A DNA stretch of 64,000 nucleotides from Apiotrichum sp. Y4204 (lineage: Eukaryota; Basidiomycota; Tremellomycetes; Trichosporonales; Trichosporonaceae), in assembly GCA_025531455.1 (NCBI GenBank), contig JAMYHL010000035.1, positions 62,001-126,000 of the forward strand. The letters run 5' to 3'. Made by a program: the position numbers and the translations under genes. The notes below the pieces were generated by a model. It saw only the letters and a program-made list of their open reading frames with translations, did no database searches and was not told the origin of the DNA. Positions 59,627 to 64,000 of this stretch are shown here, piece after piece. The first letter of the stretch is position 1, and each line of letters opens with the position of its first letter.

Positions 59627-59662
59627 GAGAAGCTTTATCCGAACTACGGTTCGGCTCTTCTC
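59627..59662. repeat. Two-stem hairpin downstream of OPY2
   Basis: The outer stem is GAGAAG (59627-59632) with CTTCTC (59657-59662). The inner stem is CCGAAC (59639-59644) with GTTCGG (59649-59654) around the loop TACG. It lies 334 bp past the stop codon; function unknown. Confidence 0.65.
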
Positions 59663-60357
59663 TAGCAATCTTTCCTCGCCCGAGTCACCGCTGCGGCTTG
59701 CCGCATGTGTCTCGCGATGTCGCTGGCCATACACTACCGCCTTCTGATGTCAGGGTACCACAAATCACATCTTTTTGCGTCCTGTCGCTCTTGCATTCTT
59801 GCATAACTGTTCATGGCGATGACTGCTGTACCGCTGCAGACGATCTCAGATGCAAAACAACGCCCCAGATTCCAAGGTCAAGTCGTCTGGGACATTTGTC
59901 CCCCTGTCAGCCACGAGTCTGGACCTCCGTGCCGCCTGTCACGCGCAGCAATGCAACTCTGTAGCCTAACACAAACCGCAAACTGCATAGCGCCAACAAG
60001 CGCGGCTGACGAGGCTTCATTCACGTGCATGGAGGACAGGTGGGCGTGCCGCGGGGCGCGTCTCGCTGCGCATGAGCTTCGAGTTCGGTGAGTTGATGCT
60101 TGGGGTAAGCTTGAGACCTTGGGTTTAGTGGTATAGTGTTGTTATCGAAAACATGTGGGAATGGGTGTGCAGCTCACAGGTCAGCTGTTAGAATCTAGCT
60201 CACGCACGGTCTTTGGGATACAACAATGACATCCGCTACCAGTATGCCCAAGTAAAAGTACGCCTCGGACTATCCCAAACTCTCTTCTCCGCGCCCTTTT
60301 GTTCCGAGTGGGAACCGGGAACCGTTCCCACGAATCTCTCTTCCACATTTCACGTGT

Positions 60358-63300
60358 CTACGGCCCCAGCATTCCGTCCGCGCCGATGCTCGTGCGCGGC
60401 GTGTGCCGCCCGCCTGGAGATGGCGACGCCGCGGCCGCTGAGACTGGCGCGGTTTCGAGCACCACGCTGCCCCTCCTACTGGCTGCGCGGCTCGCGGCGC
60501 GGCTGGCGTGCACGCTGGCGTGCGCGCTGGCTGTCGTACTGTTGAGAAGCCCGAGCGAGTTGCCCTGCGCGAGGACGACGAGGCACGTCGGGCAGTAGCG
60601 TCCGCTGAAGCCGTCGACGTGGATCGCGTGCGTGCCGCAGAAGACACCGCCACAGCCCGCGCAGAAACGCCGCGGCTCGAGCAGCCCGAACCGGTTGTTG
60701 CAGCCGGCAGACATGCAGCTCCCGATCGAGTCGGGGACGTGCCGAGCCGGACCGTCGGGGAGCGACCATTGGTACAGCGTGTATTTACCCTCTGCGTCGA
60801 CGGGCTCAAAGCCTGCGTACAGCGTTTCCCTGCCCGTTAGCAACCCACAACTACCAACGGCTCACCCAATGAAGCGCAGCGCGCAGACGTCTCCCTCCGG
60901 GTGGGTGTCGCTGCCGTTGAGGATACCCTGCTTGATGAGACGCCAGGGCTCGACCTCCTGGTCATCGAAGCGCCGCACACCGGGCACACAGCGGTAGAGG
61001 GCAATCTCGGAGCCGATTCCAATGACCAGCAGGTCCCCCCAGCGCAGGAACTCGCGCTTGAGGAAGGAGATGCCGCCAGTGTACGTCGGGGGGCGTATGG
61101 ATTCGCCCATCTCTTGGTCAAACTTTAGCACCGGCAGACGGATGCGGCCGCCCTCGATCGATGTCGCCGCAATTGGATGCCCGTTGAGGCTGAACATGTA
61201 CAGGTGGCGGTCTGATGCCATAGCAATGTGGCCCTGGGGTCAGAACTGTCGTGTCAACTGCACTCACGTTCGCCTCGTTTACGGCCAGGAAGCGGACAGG
61301 ATCGTCCCGCGGTGTCTTGAGTGTGCGGATGTACCGTTGCCCATTCATATCCCAGACCATGGCGTTCCCGTCCTGTCGTCAGAGTTGCACTATCTAGCAG
61401 CTCACCTCGCCGCCAGTGACAAGCAGGCTCCAGGGCGCGCTAACAGCGAGACAAGTGACCTTGCGCGCGCCGCAGAGCGTGGCTTCGCGCGTAAGCGACG
61501 TCTCGCCGCGCCGGAAACCGCTGCCCTTGATGTTCAGACGCCATACGGTGATGATTCCAAGGGGAGAAATGGTGACGAGCAATGTTGCCGACGCAAACGT
61601 CGCGAATGCAACCTCGATGCCTTCGACAATATGCACAAGCTGAGAGTTAGCAATCTACCGTCAAGCAAACCCACCCGATGCACAGTGTCCTGGAAGTAGA
61701 CGCGAAGCGACAGATCCGCAAACCCGTACTGCACGCTGAGAAGTGGGTGGCCCGGCACGACGAGGCGGTACTTTTGCTGCACCGTCGGGCGACCGTCGGA
61801 CACTGGTGGGTCGAGAATGTAGTGAATACGCGTCGTGGACTCGGTGACGGGTAGCGCCGAGCGGAGCAGCATCTGCCAGTGCTCAGCGACGCCGAAGCGG
61901 GTGCCGACAGGCAGCGAGCTGCGACTGTTGACCAGGCGCGGAGGGTGCGGGCTCTTGAAGATCTGGGGCGGCGTCTGGCCAAAGTTGTGGATGATCGCCG
62001 TGGACGCCGCCTTCTCCGCCTCATCCTTCATCTTGTCGAGATCCACGGCTCCGCGGTATGACAGAGGATGGAAACAGTTGAAGCTCGCGGGGTCGCGCTG
62101 CTTGTAGCCGAACGTGAGATCGATCCACTCAGGAAGGTGCCGCGAGACGTACTCGCTCTCGAGCGCCTCGCGGTTCCAGTGCACGAAGAGCATTGGGTCA
62201 TCCAGCGCCCATGGTGGGAGCACGACATCATCCACCTGATCACCCGACACCTGCTTCTTGCCAAAGTTGTGGTGGTTGATGTTGATAAGGAACATGGGCG
62301 AATAGTAAAACTCGGGGATCAGCTCGCGCACATCGCCACGGTTCGTGTGTGAGGCAGAGTCCCACGCGCGCGCGACGCTCGAGAACAGACGGTCTGCGAG
62401 GTCGAACGAGCCGCCTTGAAGCGTGAGGAAGATTTCCGTGAAGGGCGACACGCGGATCATGTATCCGCACACGATCATGGACGACGAGTAGTGGGTTCCG
62501 TAGTGGCTGCCATCAGGATATGATCACGTTTATTTCACTCACAATGGGGTCTCGCCCACTCCCTCGGTCGCCTGATACCTCTCCACCGCTGCGTCTTTCC
62601 TCGAGGGTGTGAGAGCGCCCATCGGAAGCCCGAGGTCACGGAACGCGGACTGAGTCGTGAGGTCGAGAATGTGGCTGGTATAATCGGAGAGTACCCAAGG
62701 GAAGACGGGGTACTGGGTCACATCGTTCGGCGTGCGTCCCGCGTGCTGATTGATCATCTGAAGGTAGGCAAAGTTCGAGATTTCGCGATTCTGCCAGCGG
62801 CGAGTCATGTCCTCGAGCTGGTCGCCACGGGTGACGCGCGCGACTGTGTCAAGCACAAACGAGCCGATGACGGACCGCGCCAGCGCATCGCGCCCCTCGA
62901 CCTTGGCCTGCATCTTGGCAACAACGGCCTGGCGCTGTCGCTTGTCCTGGAATACAACGAGGAAGTTCTGCTTGTCGGCAAAGTAAAGCTCGAGCGCAAC
63001 GTCACGGAAAAGGAAGGCCCGCTTGTTGGTCTCCACGATCTCTGCGTACGGCCAACGGTGGGATCGCTGGTCGGAGGGGTCAAAGTCGGCGAGGGTACCG
63101 GACGGAATAGAGAGGACGTCGCGCGGCGCCTGGTCAGCCTCGACGACCTTGCCATCGGGGGTTTTGACGAGGCCGTCGATAAGGTATAGATTGCGCGAGC
63201 CGAGAATCAAAAGGCCGGGAAGCGCATCAACACCCATGATGCGCACAATGTTGTACGCCTCCTCGACAGCGTCTCCTGCCTGGAGTGCCTTGGCCACCAG

Positions 63301-64000
63301 GCGCATCTTGTTGTTGGAGTACTCGTACAGATCCGTGAACGACTCGTCGTCGGAACCGTCCTCGCCAGGTGTGGCAGTCGGGGTTGGCTCAGCGAGCGGC
63401 TCAGCAGGCGTCGCAGGGTCTGGCGGTCAATATCACGTTAAAAACTACATCGTCTAAAACTCACCCTCCTCGTCGATGGGAGCCGCCTCGCCCAGGGACA
63501 GCGCAAACGGGTCCTCCCACGGCGCATGGTTGATGCGCGAGACGGCGCTGCTTAGCTCGTCGTTTGACGGAATCGCATCACGTTGCCGGTTCGTCTTTGC
63601 CCTTCCATCATGAACCACATGATCGATTCGCTCGAGGCGGTTGCGCATGCGGAACGGGCCTTCGCTCCCATCCATGCGCCAGATGACCTTTGCGTTCCGG
63701 TCGGCCCACACGCCGTTCTCGCTGCGCATCGCGGCCACCTTGTTGGGCCAGTCGACCTGCGAGAGGCGGTGCCAGTGTTCCTTCCGGTCGAGCGCCATCG
63801 CTGATTGCTGTTGTGAATCCTGTCGTCAGTTGCTGTTAAATACTCTCACACGCACTGTGGAGAGGATAATTAACCGCCACCCGGCATTGCGGTCCTGCTC
63901 AGCCTGGAGTATCGATTCGCCAGTGAGCGTGCGCCGCAACACAGGGCGTTCCATACTGAAGCGTGCGCGCTGCAGCTCGGTCGACGGGCGGCGTTTCAGC
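60358..64000 (-). CDS. BEACH-WD40 protein (neurobeachin/Bph1 family), N-terminus beyond window
   Basis: Visible exons on the minus strand: 64000-63856 (partial), 63819-63465, 63419-62543, 62506-61675, 61639-61406, 61372-61268, 61233-60866, 60829-60358. Order: PH-BEACH domain ([19 protein letters not shown], then [20 protein letters not shown]), BEACH domain ([86 protein letters not shown]), WD40 repeats ([20 protein letters not shown]), and a Cys-rich FYVE-like end ([33 protein letters not shown]). These very large proteins act in vesicle traffic and vacuole or lysosome size; fungal Bph1 has the same BEACH-WD40 core. All seven introns are 33-45 nt. The zinc-finger end lacks the classic HHCR motif of FYVE fingers. 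The start codon is outside the window. Confidence 0.92.

Larger units (their letters stand above)
59294..60357. other. Intergenic between convergent OPY2 and BEACH gene
   Basis: No gene seen. It contains ATACGTG direct repeats at 59436-59473 and a two-part hairpin at 59627-59662. Confidence 0.6.

Overview
This is nuclear DNA from a fungus. All 17 supported genes are eukaryotic and most are cut by very short spliceosomal introns (33-60 nt; GT donors, CTGAC/CTAAC branch sites, AG acceptors). The proteins include fungal-restricted families (OPY2, PET127, bifunctional ADE5,7) and families missing from budding yeast (RIC8, an RRM-YTH m6A reader, full-length HAT-RRM PRP24/SART3). Intron density, CT-rich leaders and protein content fit a basidiomycete yeast. 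Tremellomycetes, perhaps Trichosporonales, is my inference; no rRNA or other species marker is present.

Layout: 1-3445 (-) PRP24/SART3, cut by the window edge. 3446-8622 gene-free, ending in a long CT-rich leader that contains a striking double poly-C tract. 8623-11510 (+) RRM-YTH reader. 12432-12811 (+) tentative small gene. 13711-15734 (+) universal stress protein with an Asp/His-rich tract. 16463-16851 (-) cytochrome c oxidase small subunit. 18746-21025 (+) RIC8. 21330-21834 (-) SEM1. 22168-24982 (+) PET127. 25289-28221 (-) cullin-1. 28892-29928 (-) CWC15. 30378-31418 (-) unknown, probably mitochondrial protein. 31892-34002 (+) YSC84-like SYLF protein. 40061-41026 (+) unknown intronless gene, alone in a 12-kb gene-poor stretch. 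46012-48702 (-) ADE5,7. 49531-51666 (+) phosphoglucomutase. 51667-57306 gene-free, ending in a CT-rich leader. 57307-59293 (+) OPY2. 60358-64000 (-) BEACH-WD40 protein, cut by the window edge.

The genes are general housekeeping and signalling functions: splicing (PRP24, CWC15), ubiquitin and proteasome (CUL1, SEM1), mitochondrion (COX subunit, PET127, the unknown gene at 30378), G-protein and osmotic MAPK signalling (RIC8, OPY2), actin/endocytosis and membrane traffic (YSC84, BEACH), and purine and sugar metabolism (ADE5,7, PGM). They do not form a metabolic cluster. A dense block (about 18.7-34.0 kb) alternates with gene-poor islands (34-40, 41-46, 51.7-57.3 kb) that hold short tandem repeats and hairpins but no recognisable transposon.

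I found no convincing new system. The best leads are a start codon split by an intron in the phosphoglucomutase gene, very short introns including three multiple-of-three introns with no stop codon, tiny terminal exons, a YTH domain interrupted by a long insertion, the double poly-C tract, and two genes of unknown function. Exon coordinates were read by hand from splice signals, and for every complete multi-exon gene except the tentative one the exons add up to whole codons.
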